Shown here in pieces: positions 1 to 8,700 of a DNA stretch of 64,000 nt (position 1 is its first letter; each line of letters opens with the position of its first letter). The stretch is from Aeromicrobium sp. Root472D3 (GTDB taxonomy: Bacteria; Actinomycetota; Actinomycetes; Propionibacteriales; Nocardioidaceae), in NCBI RefSeq assembly GCF_001426485.1, contig NZ_LMET01000001.1:1185033-1249032 (forward strand), in the 5' to 3' direction. The translations under genes and the position numbers were made by a program. The notes under the pieces are model-generated. The model ran no database searches, had not been told where the DNA came from, and worked only from the letters and a program-made list of their open reading frames with translations.

Positions 1-2
1 GG

Positions 3-248
3 TGGCTCGAGGCGTGCCGCGACGTCGGCACCGCGGTGGTGGCGCCGTCGTGCGGCTACTACGCCGACCAGGGGCCCGTCGAGACGTACCTCCTCGACGA
101 GGACCTGTTCGACGAGTCGACGCTCGAGGCCGCCGTGCGTCGGGCGCTGGTGCGCGCCGAGCCCGCCGCGACGGTCGCCGACCGCGAGCGGCAGCGGCTC
201 GAGGTCGCCGTGGCGCACCGGCGCCTGTACGAGTCGCTGCTCGCCTGA
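3..248 (+). CDS. Glycosyltransferase, C-terminal fragment (5' end outside window)
   Basis: The frame is open from the first bases of the window and ends at a TGA at 246-248, so only the last 81 residues are visible. The stretch GTAVVAPSCGYYADQGPV resembles the end of the nucleotide-sugar-binding half of GT4-type glycosyltransferases, where the enzyme is closed by a long amphipathic helix; here that helix is rich in Arg and Glu and ends LYESLLA. The donor-binding and catalytic residues lie upstream of the window, so the substrate cannot be judged. The family assignment rests on this tail alone. Confidence 0.55.
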   Translation, partial: WLEACRDVGTAVVAPSCGYYADQGPVETYLLDEDLFDESTLEAAVRRALVRAEPAATVADRERQRLEVAVAHRRLYESLLA

Positions 249-267
249 CGCCGCGGGCGGTGCGACG

Positions 268-432
268 TCAGCCCCGGTCGTCGCCCGCCCACGTCGAGGG
301 CGGGTCGCTGGTGGGGAACGACTCCTCCGACATCTCGTCGACGAGGTCGTCGTCGGGCCAGCCGCCCTCGGGGGCGTTGGGGCCCGGCTTCCAGGGCTGG
401 GACTCGTCCGGGTGGTCGGTGGGATCGGTCAT
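268..432 (-). CDS. Small acidic protein with SFPxSDPPS motif (54 aa)
   Basis: A 54-residue protein starting at ATG 430-432 with a clear AGGAGG ribosome binding site 5 bases upstream. It is rich in Asp, Glu and Pro and carries SFPTSDPPSTW near the C-terminus, a motif found in a widespread family of tiny uncharacterised bacterial proteins (SFPASDPPSW type). There is no signal peptide or membrane segment and no known function. It lies downstream of the small heat-shock gene in the same direction, separated from it by a strong hairpin, so it probably has its own promoter; no SigB-type promoter was found in front of it. The start is well supported by the Shine-Dalgarno. Confidence 0.75.
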   Translation of the reverse strand: MTDPTDHPDESQPWKPGPNAPEGGWPDDDLVDEMSEESFPTSDPPSTWAGDDRG

Positions 433-463
433 GGGTCCTCCTCGCGCGGCGGCGCCGGGACGT

Positions 464-504
464 CCGACGGGGTCCGACCGAGCGTATCGGCCGGACCCCG
501 TCGG
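464..504 (-). terminator. Hairpin terminator after hsp20
   Basis: A perfect 13-base inverted repeat (CCGACGGGGTCCG at 464-476 and its complement at 492-504) with a 15-base loop lies directly after the hsp20 stop codon on the minus strand. No U-tract follows, as is common for high-GC actinobacterial terminators. Confidence 0.65.
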
Positions 505-516
505 GCCCGTGCGGCG

Positions 517-942
517 TCAGGCGCCGATCGAGGCCGGCTCGTCGGCTTCGCTCACCCGGATCTTGCGTGGCCGCGCCCGCTCGCTCAGCGGGACCACGAG
601 CGACAGCACGCCGTGGTCGTAGGTCGCCGAGATGCGGTCGGTGTCGACACCGTCGCCCAGCGTGAACTGGCGCACGTAGCTGCCGGTGCGACGCTCCTGC
701 GCGATCCACTGCGCGCCCTCGTGGGTGGCCGCGGTGCGCTCGGCGCGGATCGTCAGCGGGTGACCGTCGAGGTCGATGTCGATCGAGCCCGGGTCGACCC
801 CGGGCAGATCGGCCGTCAGGACGTAACGGTCACCGTCCTTGAGCAGGTCGACGGGGACCGCCCGGGGGCCGGTGCGCAGCGGGCTGCGGCCGCCCGCGAG
901 GCGGTCGAGCTCGGCGAAAGGATCAAAGGTCATCGCGGTCAT
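517..942 (-). CDS. Small heat-shock protein, Hsp20/alpha-crystallin family
   Basis: A 141-residue alpha-crystallin-type chaperone that would hold unfolding proteins in the cytoplasm in an ATP-independent way. The N-terminal 28 residues (MTAMTFDPFAELDRLAGG) are the short variable arm. The alpha-crystallin domain spans about residues 30-130, with the ADLPGVDPGSIDIDLDGHPLTIRAER strand pair near its start and the conserved close GVLSLVVPLSERARPRKI. Length is normal for the family. The ATG has a GGAAGGAG site upstream. The promoter region carries a HAIR-type operator and a good -35/-10 pair, so HspR repression and heat induction are likely. Confidence 0.93.
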   Translation of the reverse strand: MTAMTFDPFAELDRLAGGRSPLRTGPRAVPVDLLKDGDRYVLTADLPGVDPGSIDIDLDGHPLTIRAERTAATHEGAQWIAQERRTGSYVRQFTLGDGVDTDRISATYDHGVLSLVVPLSERARPRKIRVSEADEPASIGA

Positions 943-962
943 GTCAGATCTCCTTCCTGGGG

Positions 963-983
963 GTTGAGTCGATGTGACTCAAC
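963..983 (-). promoter_or_regulatory. HAIR-type operator (HspR binding site) of hsp20
   Basis: The inverted repeat TTGAGT-N7-ACTCAA (964-982, extended by a G/C pair on each side) matches the HAIR consensus CTTGAGT-N7-ACTCAAG recognised by the MerR-family repressor HspR in actinobacteria. It sits between the hsp20 -10 box and its start codon, where a bound repressor would block transcription. Confidence 0.85.
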
Positions 984-992
984 TACGGCACC

Positions 993-1022
993 TTTATAGA
1001 CACCGGCACGCGACGTGTTCAA
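993..1022 (-). promoter_or_regulatory. Housekeeping-type promoter of hsp20
   Basis: On the minus strand TTGAAC (1017-1022) and TATAAA (993-998) are separated by 18 bases, close to the primary sigma factor consensus and strikingly AT-rich for this DNA. The HAIR operator lies just downstream of the -10 box. Confidence 0.75.
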
Positions 1023-1070
1023 GCCGGATCGTCTGAGAATTCGCTGAGATCGAGACCACGTGCCCGAGGG

Positions 1071-1095
1071 GGTTGGGGGAGGGGGGTTCGGGTAC
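1071..1095 (+). promoter_or_regulatory. SigB/SigF-type promoter of the SRPBCC-SDR-FAD operon
   Basis: GGTT (1071-1074) and GGGTAC (1090-1095) are separated by 15 bases. The -10 box ends exactly 9 bases before the ATG at 1105, and there is no Shine-Dalgarno, so the transcript is probably leaderless or nearly so. Confidence 0.6.
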
Positions 1096-1104
1096 GCGAC
1101 GCGC

Positions 1105-1539
1105 ATGAGCACCAACACCCGCACGATCCGCACGACCCCGCACCGCGTGTGGGAGATCGTGACCGACGGATGGACCTACCCGCTGTGGGTGGTCGGCGCC
1201 ACGCGCGTCCGCGAGGTCGACGACGCCTTCCCGGCCGTCGACTCCCGCATCCACCACTCGGTCGGCGTGTGGCCCGCGCTGATCGACGACACGACCAGCG
1301 TCGTCGAGCTCGACCCCGAGCGCCTGATCCGCCTGCGTGCCCGCGGGTGGCCGATCGGCGAGGCCGAGGTCGAGATCGAGCTCGTGGCATCGGGTGCCCA
1401 CACCGAGGTCACGATCCGCGAGGAGGCCGTCGCGGGGCCCGGCACGCTGGTCCCCGAGCCGCTCAAGGGCCTGACCCTGAAGTGGCGCAACTCCGAGACG
1501 CTGCGCCGGCTGGCCTACCTGGCCGAGAACAAGCCGTGA
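1105..1539 (+). CDS. SRPBCC family protein (polyketide cyclase/START-like fold)
   Basis: A 144-residue protein of the SRPBCC helix-grip fold, beginning MSTNTRTIRTTPHRVWEIVTDG, with the family's opening strand and the helix 'PHRVWEIVTDGWTYPLWVVG'. The central strands SRIHHSVGVWPALI and TSVVELDPERLIRLRARG line the usual ligand cavity, and a long C-terminal helix (PLKGLTLKWRNSETLRRLAYLAE) closes it. Such proteins bind hydrophobic ligands; the ligand here is unknown. The start at 1105 was preferred to the upstream GTG at 1060 because a SigB-type -10 box ends 9 bases before it. Its stop overlaps the next start (GTGA), so it is translationally coupled to the SDR. Confidence 0.85.
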   Translation: MSTNTRTIRTTPHRVWEIVTDGWTYPLWVVGATRVREVDDAFPAVDSRIHHSVGVWPALIDDTTSVVELDPERLIRLRARGWPIGEAEVEIELVASGAHTEVTIREEAVAGPGTLVPEPLKGLTLKWRNSETLRRLAYLAENKP

Positions 1540-2489
1540 CGCGGGCGGCGCGGGTCATCGTCGTCACCGGGGCGTCGAGCGGCATCGGCCGCGCGACGGC
1601 CCTGCAGGCCGCCGACGCCGGCGACCACGTCGTGCTCGTGGCCCGCGGCGCCTCGACCCTCGAGGTCGTGGCGCAGGAGTGCCGCGACCGCGGTGCCGGG
1701 TCGGTCATGGTCGTGCCGACCGACGTCGGCGACGACGCGGCGGTCGCGGCCTGCTTCGCGCAGGTGGTCGAGCGCCACGGCGTCCTCGACGCCGTCGTGC
1801 ACTCCGCGGGTGTCGTGGCATACGGACGCACCGAGCAGATCCCCGCCGACGTCTTCGACGGCGTGCTGCGCACCAACCTGATCGGATCGGTCAACGTCTC
1901 CCGCCACGCGCTGCCGGTGCTGCGCCAGCAGCGCGCGGGGTCGCTGGTGCTGATCGGCTCGCTGATCGGGCACATCGCGGTGCCGTCGATGAGCCCGTAC
2001 GTGCTGAGCAAGTGGGGCGTGCGGGCCCTGGCCCGCCAGCTGCACGTCGAGAACCGCGACCTGCGGCACGTGCACGTCTCCTACGTGTCGCCCGGCGGTG
2101 TCGACACCCCGATCTACGAGCAGGCCGCGACGTACGACGGCTTCGTCGGACGTCCGCCGCCGCCCCTGGCCGGTCCCGAGAAGGTCGCGCGAATCGCGCT
2201 GAAGCGCATCGACCGCCCCCGTGCGCGCACGCAGGTCAACCGGTCGAACGACGTCGTGCGGATGGGCTTCAGCGCGTTCCCGGGCGTGTTCGACCGCCTG
2301 ATCGGACCGCTGTTCCGCGTCGGCGCGATGGAGGTGACGACGCCCGTCGCGCCGACGACCGGCAACGTCCTGTCGTCGGTCGAGGCCGGCAACAGCCTGC
2401 ACGGCCAGCAGGGCAACCCGTACGTCGGGATCGTCCGCAACCTCGTCGCCCTCGCGCGCCGCCGGGGGTCGAGGGGGTCCGCCGCATGA
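1536..2489 (+). CDS. SDR family NAD(P)-dependent oxidoreductase
   Basis: A 317-residue classical short-chain dehydrogenase. The cofactor motif TGASSGIG is at residues 11-18, an HSAG motif (VVHSAGVVAYG) replaces the NNAG variant, and the catalytic YxxxK is Tyr155/Lys159 in SPYVLSKWG. The C-terminal extension beyond residue 200 (RPPPPLAGPEKVARIALKRIDRPRARTQVN) is typical of SDRs that act on lipids or other hydrophobic substrates. The GTG start overlaps the stop of the SRPBCC gene, and its own stop overlaps the next gene's ATG, so all three are one operon. The substrate is not predictable. Confidence 0.9.
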   Translation: MTRAARVIVVTGASSGIGRATALQAADAGDHVVLVARGASTLEVVAQECRDRGAGSVMVVPTDVGDDAAVAACFAQVVERHGVLDAVVHSAGVVAYGRTEQIPADVFDGVLRTNLIGSVNVSRHALPVLRQQRAGSLVLIGSLIGHIAVPSMSPYVLSKWGVRALARQLHVENRDLRHVHVSYVSPGGVDTPIYEQAATYDGFVGRPPPPLAGPEKVARIALKRIDRPRARTQVNRSNDVVRMGFSAFPGVFDRLIGPLFRVGAMEVTTPVAPTTGNVLSSVEAGNSLHGQQGNPYVGIVRNLVALARRRGSRGSAA

Positions 2490-4087
2490 GCGGATCGCAC
2501 GGGCACGACGCCGTCGTGATCGGCGCGGGACCCAACGGCCTCGTCGCGGCCAACCACCTGGCCGACGCCGGCTGGTCGGTCCTGGTGCTCGAGGCGCAGG
2601 ACGAGGTCGGCGGCGCGGTCAAGAGCGACCGCGACGTGCACCCCGACTTCGTCCACGACACGTTCAGCGCGTTCTACCCGCTGGCCGAGGCGTCGCCCAC
2701 GATCCGGTCGTTCGACCTCGAGCGGCACGGCCTGACGTGGGTGCACGCCCCCGCCGTGCTGGGGCACCCCCTCCGCGACGGCAGCTGGGGCATGCTGCAC
2801 CGCGACCGCGAGGTCACGGCCGGGCTGTTCGACGCGGCGCACGCCGGGGACGGTGAGGCGTGGCTCGACCTGTGCGGGCAGTGGGACCGCATCGGCGACC
2901 AGATGATCAAGGCCCTGCTGTCGCCGTTCCCGCCCGTCAGGAACGGCATCGGCGCGCTCGCGAGGCTGCGCAGCGTCGGCGGGCTCGACTTCGTCAAGAC
3001 CATGCTGACGCCCGCCACCGACGTCGGCCTGTCGCGCTTCGGGGGCGTGGGGCCGCGGCTCGTCATCGCCGGCAACGCGGGCCACGCCGACATCCCCCTC
3101 AACGCTCCCGGGTCGGGGCTGATGGGCATCCTGATGTCGATGCTGGGGCAGACCGTCGGCTTCCCCGTGCCCGAGGGCGGCGCGGGCCAGCTGGCCCACG
3201 CCCTGCGACGACGGTTCGAGTCGCTCGGTGGCGAGATCCGCTACGCCGCCGAGGTCGTCCGCGTCGAGGTCACCGACCGTCGTGCCACGGCGGTGCTGAC
3301 CCGCGACGGCGAGAGGTTCGCGGCCGGGCGGGCCGTCGTCGCCGACATCGTCGCGCCGCACCTGTACGGCCGGCTGCTCGCGCCGGAGGACCTGCCGGCG
3401 CGGACGCGTCAGGCCATGAGGTCGTTCGACCTCGACCCGTCGACCGTGAAGGTCGACTGGGCCGTCGACCGTCCGGTCCCGTGGGCGTCCGCGCCCCCGC
3501 ACGCGCCCGGCACGTTCCACGTCGCCGACTCGGTCGAGCAGATGACCGAGGCCCACGGCCAGGTCGCCGCGCGCACGGTGCCGGCGGCGCCGTTCATGCT
3601 GGCGGGCCAGATGACGACGTCCGACCCGATGCGCTCGCCCGCCGGCACCGAGTCGCTCTGGGCGTACACCCACGTGCCGCAGCACTCGGTCGGCGACGCC
3701 GGTGACGGGAGCGTGCGCGGCGTGTGGGACCGCGACGACTGCGAGCGGTTCGCCGACCGCATGCAGGCGCGCATCGAGGCGTTGGCGCCGGGCTTCGGCT
3801 CGACCGTGGTGTCGCGCCGCGTGCTGGGCCCGCGCGAGCTCGAGCAGCGCGACGCCAACCTGATCGGCGGGGCGATCAACGGGGGGACGTCACAGCTGCA
3901 CCAGGAGCTCATCTTCCGGCCGGTGCCGGGCCTGGGCCGCTCGGAGACCCCCGTGCGGGGGCTCTACCTGGGATCGGCCTCGGCCCACCCCGGCGGCGGC
4001 GTGCACGGTGCGCCGGGCATGAACGCGGCACGCGCCGCGATCGCCCACGCCCGGGTGCGTCGGGCCACCGGGGGTCTCCTGCGCTGA
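2486..4087 (+). CDS. FAD-dependent oxidoreductase, phytoene desaturase-like (NAD(P)/FAD-dependent)
   Basis: A 533-residue flavoprotein of the carotenoid/phytoene desaturase and amine-oxidase-like superfamily. The dinucleotide-binding motif VVIGAGPNGL is at residues 10-19, followed by the EAQDEVGGAVKS segment, and the C-terminal FAD motif LYLGSASAHPGGGVHGAPGMNAA is intact, with the GGGV-GxxG signature. The family performs desaturations or isomerisations of hydrophobic substrates. Its ATG overlaps the SDR stop, and a GC-rich hairpin follows the gene. With the SRPBCC protein and the SDR it suggests a short oxidative pathway on a lipid or pigment-like compound, switched on under stress. Confidence 0.88.
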   Translation: MSGSHGHDAVVIGAGPNGLVAANHLADAGWSVLVLEAQDEVGGAVKSDRDVHPDFVHDTFSAFYPLAEASPTIRSFDLERHGLTWVHAPAVLGHPLRDGSWGMLHRDREVTAGLFDAAHAGDGEAWLDLCGQWDRIGDQMIKALLSPFPPVRNGIGALARLRSVGGLDFVKTMLTPATDVGLSRFGGVGPRLVIAGNAGHADIPLNAPGSGLMGILMSMLGQTVGFPVPEGGAGQLAHALRRRFESLGGEIRYAAEVVRVEVTDRRATAVLTRDGERFAAGRAVVADIVAPHLYGRLLAPEDLPARTRQAMRSFDLDPSTVKVDWAVDRPVPWASAPPHAPGTFHVADSVEQMTEAHGQVAARTVPAAPFMLAGQMTTSDPMRSPAGTESLWAYTHVPQHSVGDAGDGSVRGVWDRDDCERFADRMQARIEALAPGFGSTVVSRRVLGPRELEQRDANLIGGAINGGTSQLHQELIFRPVPGLGRSETPVRGLYLGSASAHPGGGVHGAPGMNAARAAIAHARVRRATGGLLR

Positions 4088-4094
4088 CCGCGCA

Positions 4095-4129
4095 CCGCCC
4101 CCGTCGAGACGAGCGCTCGGCGGGGGCGG
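4095..4129 (+). terminator. Hairpin terminator after the FAD-oxidoreductase operon
   Basis: CCGCCCCCG (4095-4103) pairs perfectly with CGGGGGCGG (4121-4129), and CGAG/CTCG inside the loop can extend the stem. It lies between two converging genes and may serve both. There is no U-tract. Confidence 0.55.
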
Positions 4130-4152
4130 GGCGGGGTGGCGTGACGGATGCG

Positions 4153-4290
4153 TCAGGCGTCGTCGTCGGTCGAGCCGCCCGGCGGCACGGGCGCCTCGGG
4201 GCCGGTCGCGGGCGCGCCCTCCTGCACGGGGTCGACGGGGTCGTTCTGGCCCTCGTCGGCCTGCGGAGTGGTGTCGGGTGTCTCGGTCAT
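4153..4290 (-). CDS. Tiny acidic proline-rich protein (45 aa), SigB-type promoter
   Basis: A 45-residue protein (MTETPDTTPQADEGQND...) made mostly of Thr, Pro, Asp, Glu and Gly, ending STDDDA, with no hydrophobic segment; it is predicted to be disordered. A GAGGAG site lies 6 bases before the ATG. A SigB-type promoter (GGATTC-N14-GGGTAC) is 36 bases upstream. It resembles in composition the other tiny acidic proteins at 27903-28043 and 31782-31970. No function is known. Confidence 0.7.
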   Translation of the reverse strand: MTETPDTTPQADEGQNDPVDPVQEGAPATGPEAPVPPGGSTDDDA

Positions 4291-4326
4291 GGGTGCTCCT
4301 CGGGTGCGGGGTTCGGTCGCCACCCC

Positions 4327-4352
4327 GTACCCGGTGCGACGGCGACGAATCC
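4327..4352 (-). promoter_or_regulatory. SigB/SigF-type promoter of the 45-aa acidic protein
   Basis: On the minus strand GGATTC (4347-4352), a 14-base spacer and GGGTAC (4327-4332). A conventional leader with Shine-Dalgarno follows. Confidence 0.6.
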
Positions 4353-4375
4353 CGGCCGTCGACCGGTCCGGCCCG

Positions 4376-5446
4376 TCACCCGTCGCTCCCGCGCCTGCGG
4401 TCGTCGGCCTCGACCTCGGCGTCCTGCCGGATCTCGCGGGCGTCGGCGACGTCCTCGCGGTGCTTGGCCGCGGCCTTGTCGATGGTCCGGGTGTCGCGCG
4501 GCGGCAGCTGGATCGTCTCCTCGGCGGGCTGGCCGGCCTGCAGCTCGCGTCCGCGCTCGAGCTCGGCGTCGAGCTCCGCGCCGAACAGCAGCGCCAGGTT
4601 GGTCAGCCACAGCCACAGCAGGAAGACGATGACGCCCGCGAGCGAGCCGTACGTCTTGTCGTAGCTCGAGAACATCGCCACGTACAGGCCGAACGCCGCC
4701 GACACGAGGATCCACACGACGATCGCGAAGACCGCGCCGACGCTGATCCAGCGGAACTTCGGCTGCTTGACGTTGGGGGTCGCGTAGTAGAGCACCGCCA
4801 CGATCACGACCACGACGGCCAGCAGCACGGGCCACTTGGCGACGTCCCACACGAGGATCGCGGTGGACCCCAGGCCGATCTGGTCGCCGACGGCCTCGGC
4901 GACCGGCCCGGTCAGCACGAGCGAGGCCGCGGCGACGGCGACCAGCACGAGCGACACGAGCGTCACCAGCAGCTGCAGCGGGCGCAGCTTCCAGACCGGC
5001 CGGCCCTCGCCGACCTCGTACACGCGGTTCATGGCCCGTCCGAACGCGCCGACGTAGCCCGACGCCGACCACAGCGCTCCGAGCAGGCCGAGCACCAGCG
5101 CGAGGCCCGCCCCCTGCGACGTCGCGAGCCCCTCGATCGTGGGGCGCAGGCTGTCGACGGCCGACGCGGGCCCCACCTGGTCGACGATCTCGAGGAGCGC
5201 GTCGACGGTCGAGCGCCCCTGCCCGAACACGCCGAGCATCGAGACCAGCGCCACGAGGGCGGGGAACAGCGCCAGCACGGCGTAGTAGGTGAGGGCGGCC
5301 GCGAGGTCGGTGCACTGGTCCTTCGAGAACTCCCGGAGTGTCTTGCGTCCGACGTAGATCCACGACCGTCGGTGCAGGTCGGACGGCGAGTCGGGCTTGC
5401 GGTCGTCGTCGGGGTCCGCGGACGTCCGCGTGGTCGTGTCGGTCAT
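4376..5446 (-). CDS. YihY/virulence factor BrkB family membrane protein
   Basis: A 356-residue inner-membrane protein of the YihY/BrkB family (once misnamed RNase BN). After a charged cytoplasmic N-terminus (1-40), the signature CTDLAAALTYYAVLALFPALVALVSMLG starts the first membrane segment, and about six hydrophobic helices follow up to residue 300 (LAGVIVFLLWLWLTNLALLFGAELDAELER is the typical last one). The C-terminal 55 residues are hydrophilic and charged. Function is unknown; transport or envelope roles have been proposed for relatives. The ATG at 5446 was chosen because a SigB-type -10 box ends exactly 9 bases upstream and no in-frame start further up has a ribosome binding site. Confidence 0.9.
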   Translation of the reverse strand: MTDTTTRTSADPDDDRKPDSPSDLHRRSWIYVGRKTLREFSKDQCTDLAAALTYYAVLALFPALVALVSMLGVFGQGRSTVDALLEIVDQVGPASAVDSLRPTIEGLATSQGAGLALVLGLLGALWSASGYVGAFGRAMNRVYEVGEGRPVWKLRPLQLLVTLVSLVLVAVAAASLVLTGPVAEAVGDQIGLGSTAILVWDVAKWPVLLAVVVVIVAVLYYATPNVKQPKFRWISVGAVFAIVVWILVSAAFGLYVAMFSSYDKTYGSLAGVIVFLLWLWLTNLALLFGAELDAELERGRELQAGQPAEETIQLPPRDTRTIDKAAAKHREDVADAREIRQDAEVEADDRRRGSDG

Positions 5447-5455
5447 GGTCCGCCG

Positions 5456-5481
5456 ATACCCGGTGGGGTCACGGCGAAACA
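5456..5481 (-). promoter_or_regulatory. SigB/SigF-type promoter of yihY, leaderless
   Basis: On the minus strand TGTTTC (5476-5481), a 14-base spacer and GGGTAT (5456-5461). The box ends 9 bases before the ATG at 5446, with no Shine-Dalgarno between. Confidence 0.7.
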
Positions 5482-5524
5482 ACCGCGCGGGCGACGCCAC
5501 GGGGGCACGACGTGACATCGCCGA

Positions 5525-5550
5525 TGTTTCGATCGGCCGGGGGCGGGTAC
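5525..5550 (+). promoter_or_regulatory. SigB/SigF-type promoter upstream of the hybrid kinase operon
   Basis: On the plus strand TGTTTC (5525-5530), a 14-base spacer and GGGTAC (5545-5550), a mirror image of the yihY promoter 44 bases away. The next convincing gene is the hybrid kinase, giving a leader of about 230 bases. The only ORF in between (GTG 5561 to a TAA at about 5711) is Arg/Pro-rich, without a family. Confidence 0.6.
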
Positions 5551-5786
5551 GCCAAGCGTGGTCGCGAAGACCGGGTCCTCGATCCGGTCCGACGACGACC
5601 CCAGGCACACGAGGACGGCGGGCCCCGGCTCACGCAGACGGGCGCGCCCGCCATCTTCATGTGACGGATCGGCAGGTCCGTCGTGCGCTGACGTCCGTCA
5701 ATCGGCATAATCGTGTCGCAGCCGTGAAGCAGTCGCGCTGGCCGCCCGGCCGTGCTGCCCCCACGCGATCGGACGGCGGGACGAGC

Positions 5787-8700
5787 ATGCGCAGCACCTG
5801 GACCTCCAGCGAGGTGGGGCGCGACCTCTCGGCCGTCGACTGGTCGTCGACCCCGCTCGGCGATCCGGAGAGCTGGCCGGTCAGCCTCAAGGCCGCGGTG
5901 CGCATCCTGCTGTCGTCCAAGTTCGCGATGTGGATGGCGTGGGGACCGGAGCTGACATTCTTCTGCAACGACTCCTACCGCCGCGACACGCTGGGCGACA
6001 AGTACCCCTGGGCCCTCGGGCGACCGGCGTCCGAGGTGTGGTCGGAGATCTGGGACGACATCGAGCCCCGCGTGCGCACCGTCATGGAGTCGGGCGAGGC
6101 GACCTGGGACGAGTCGCTCATGCTGTTCCTCCAGCGGCGCGGATTCGTCGAGGAGACCTACCACACGTTCTCGTACAGCCCGCTCGCCGACGACGAGGGG
6201 CACGTCGAGGGCCTGCTGTGCGTCGTCAGCGAGGTGACGGAGCAGACGATCTCGACCCGGCGCATGACGACGCTGCGCGACCTCGGCGCCCGCACGACGG
6301 GTCGGCACACCGAGGCCGAGGCGGTGGCGGCCGCGTGCGAGCAGATCACGGCCGACCCGCTGTCGATCCCGTTCGGCCTGGTGTACCTCGTCGACCCCGA
6401 GCAGCAGCGGCTCGTCCGGGCCTGTGGCGCCGGGGTCGACGACGACCACCCGTTCGCGCCCTCGACGATCGGGCTCGACGGCGGATCGGCCGTCTGGCCC
6501 GTCGCCGAGCCGATGGCCGGTCGCCAGACCCTCGTCGACCTGTCGGCGCTGCCGCACGAGCCTCCCGTCGGCGACTGGGGCCGGCGTCCGACGCACGCCC
6601 TGCTCGTGCCGTTCGTCGATCCCGCGACGTCCGACGCCTACGGGTTCCTCGTCGCCGGGCTCAGCCCGTTCCGTCCCGTCGACGAGGCCTACACGGGCTT
6701 CGTCGACCTGTTCGCGGGGCAGCTGTCCGCGGCGATCAACGCGGCGCGCACGTTCGAGGGCGAGAAGCAGCGCGCCGAGACCCTGGCCCGCCTCGACCAG
6801 GCCAAGACCGACTTCTTCACCAACGTCAGCCACGAGTTCCGCACGCCGCTGACGCTGCTGCTGGGCCCGACGTCCGATGCGCTGAACGATCCCGCGCTGG
6901 CCGCCGACGACGTCCAGCGGCGGCGGTTCGACGTCATCCACCGCAGCGGCCAGCGACTGCTCGAGCTCGTCAACAGCCTGCTCGACTTCTCGCGCCTCGA
7001 GGCCGGCGGCATCACGTCGCAGTTCGAGGTCGTCGACCTGGGGCGCGTCACCGAGCCGCTGGTCATGATGTTCGAGTCGGCGGCGGCGCAGGCGGGCCTG
7101 TCGCTGACGTTCGAGGCCGACGAGATGTCGGGGCCCTGCTACGTCGACGTCGAGCACTGGGCCAAGATCGTGCTCAACCTGATGTCGAACGCCTTCAAGT
7201 TCACGTTCGACGGCGGCATCGCGGTGACGCTGCGCGAGCACGAGGGGCAGGCCCTGCTCGCGGTCCGCGACACCGGGTCGGGCATCGCCGACGACGAGCT
7301 CCCGCACCTGTTCGAGCGCTTCCACCGCGGGCGCAACGAGGTCTCGCGCACGCACGAGGGCTCGGGCATCGGGCTGGCCCTGGTCGCCGAGCTGGCACGC
7401 CTGCACGGCGGATCGGCGTCGGCGCGCAGCGAGCTCGGCGTCGGCACCGAGATGACCGTCACGATCCCGCTCGGCCGGGCGCACCTGCCGTCCGCCGAGA
7501 TCAGCGAGACCCGCCAGCCGCGCACCGCTGGCGCGACGGCACCGTCCGCGCTCGTGTCGGAGGCGTCGCGCTGGCTCGAGCCGGCGACGGACGCCGCGAC
7601 GCCCCCGGTCGGCCCGCCGTCCGAGGACGTCGCCCGCATCCTGGTCGTCGACGACAACGCCGACATGCGCGCGTACGTCGCCGACCTGCTGCGCGACCGC
7701 TACGAGGTCACGACCGCCTCCGACGGCGTCGACGCGCTCGACCACATGCGGCACGACGTGCCCGACCTCGTGGTCACGGACGTCATGATGCCGCGGCTCG
7801 ACGGCTTCGGGCTGCTGCAGCGGATGCAGGCCGATGCCCGCACGACCAGCATCCCGGTCATCATGGTCAGCGCCCGCGCGGGCGAGGAGGGCACGGTCGA
7901 GGGCCTCGAGGCGGGGGCCGCCGACTACCTCGTCAAGCCGTTCGCGGCGCGCGAGCTGCTGGCGCGCGTCGGCGTCAACCTCGAGCTCGACCGCGTGCGG
8001 CGCATCCGCGCGACGCTCGAGCGCAGCGAGGCCCTGCTCGACCAGGCGCAACGCCTGGCCAAGGTCGGCAGCTGGGAGGTCGACTTCGCCGCCTCCACGA
8101 TCTCGGGATCCGACGAGCTCCTGCGACTGCTGGGGCGCGATCGTGCCGAGTTCGAGGCGATGGGCTTCCCCGGGGCGATCGCCGACCTGGTGCACCCCGA
8201 CGACGCCCCCCGGGTCTCCGCCGACCTGGCGGCCCTCGAGGTCGGTGAGATGACGGCCTACGACCAGCGCATCGTCCGGCCCGACGGCGAGGTGCGGCTC
8301 GTCGCGGTCCGCGCCGCGCTGCTCGGCGACGACGCCGGCACGCCCGTCATGCTCCAGGGCTCGATGCAGGACATCACCGAGCAGCGGGCCGCCGAGCAGG
8401 CCCTGGCCGCGGCCCGCGCCCGCGACGAGGCCGCACAGCGCGAGCACTCGATCGCCGAGGAGCTGCAGCGCAGCCTGTTGCCCGCCGAGACGTTCGACCT
8501 CGACCACCTCGACGTCGCGACGTACTACCGGGCCGGTGTCGAGGGCACCTACGTCGGCGGCGACTGGTACGACATCATCGAGCTGCGCGGCGGACGCACG
8601 GCGCTCGTGACGGGCGACGTCATGGGGCGCGGGGTCCGTGCCGCGTCCGTCATGGGTCAGCTGCGGTCGGCCGTGCGCGCCTTCGCGACCCTCGACCTGC

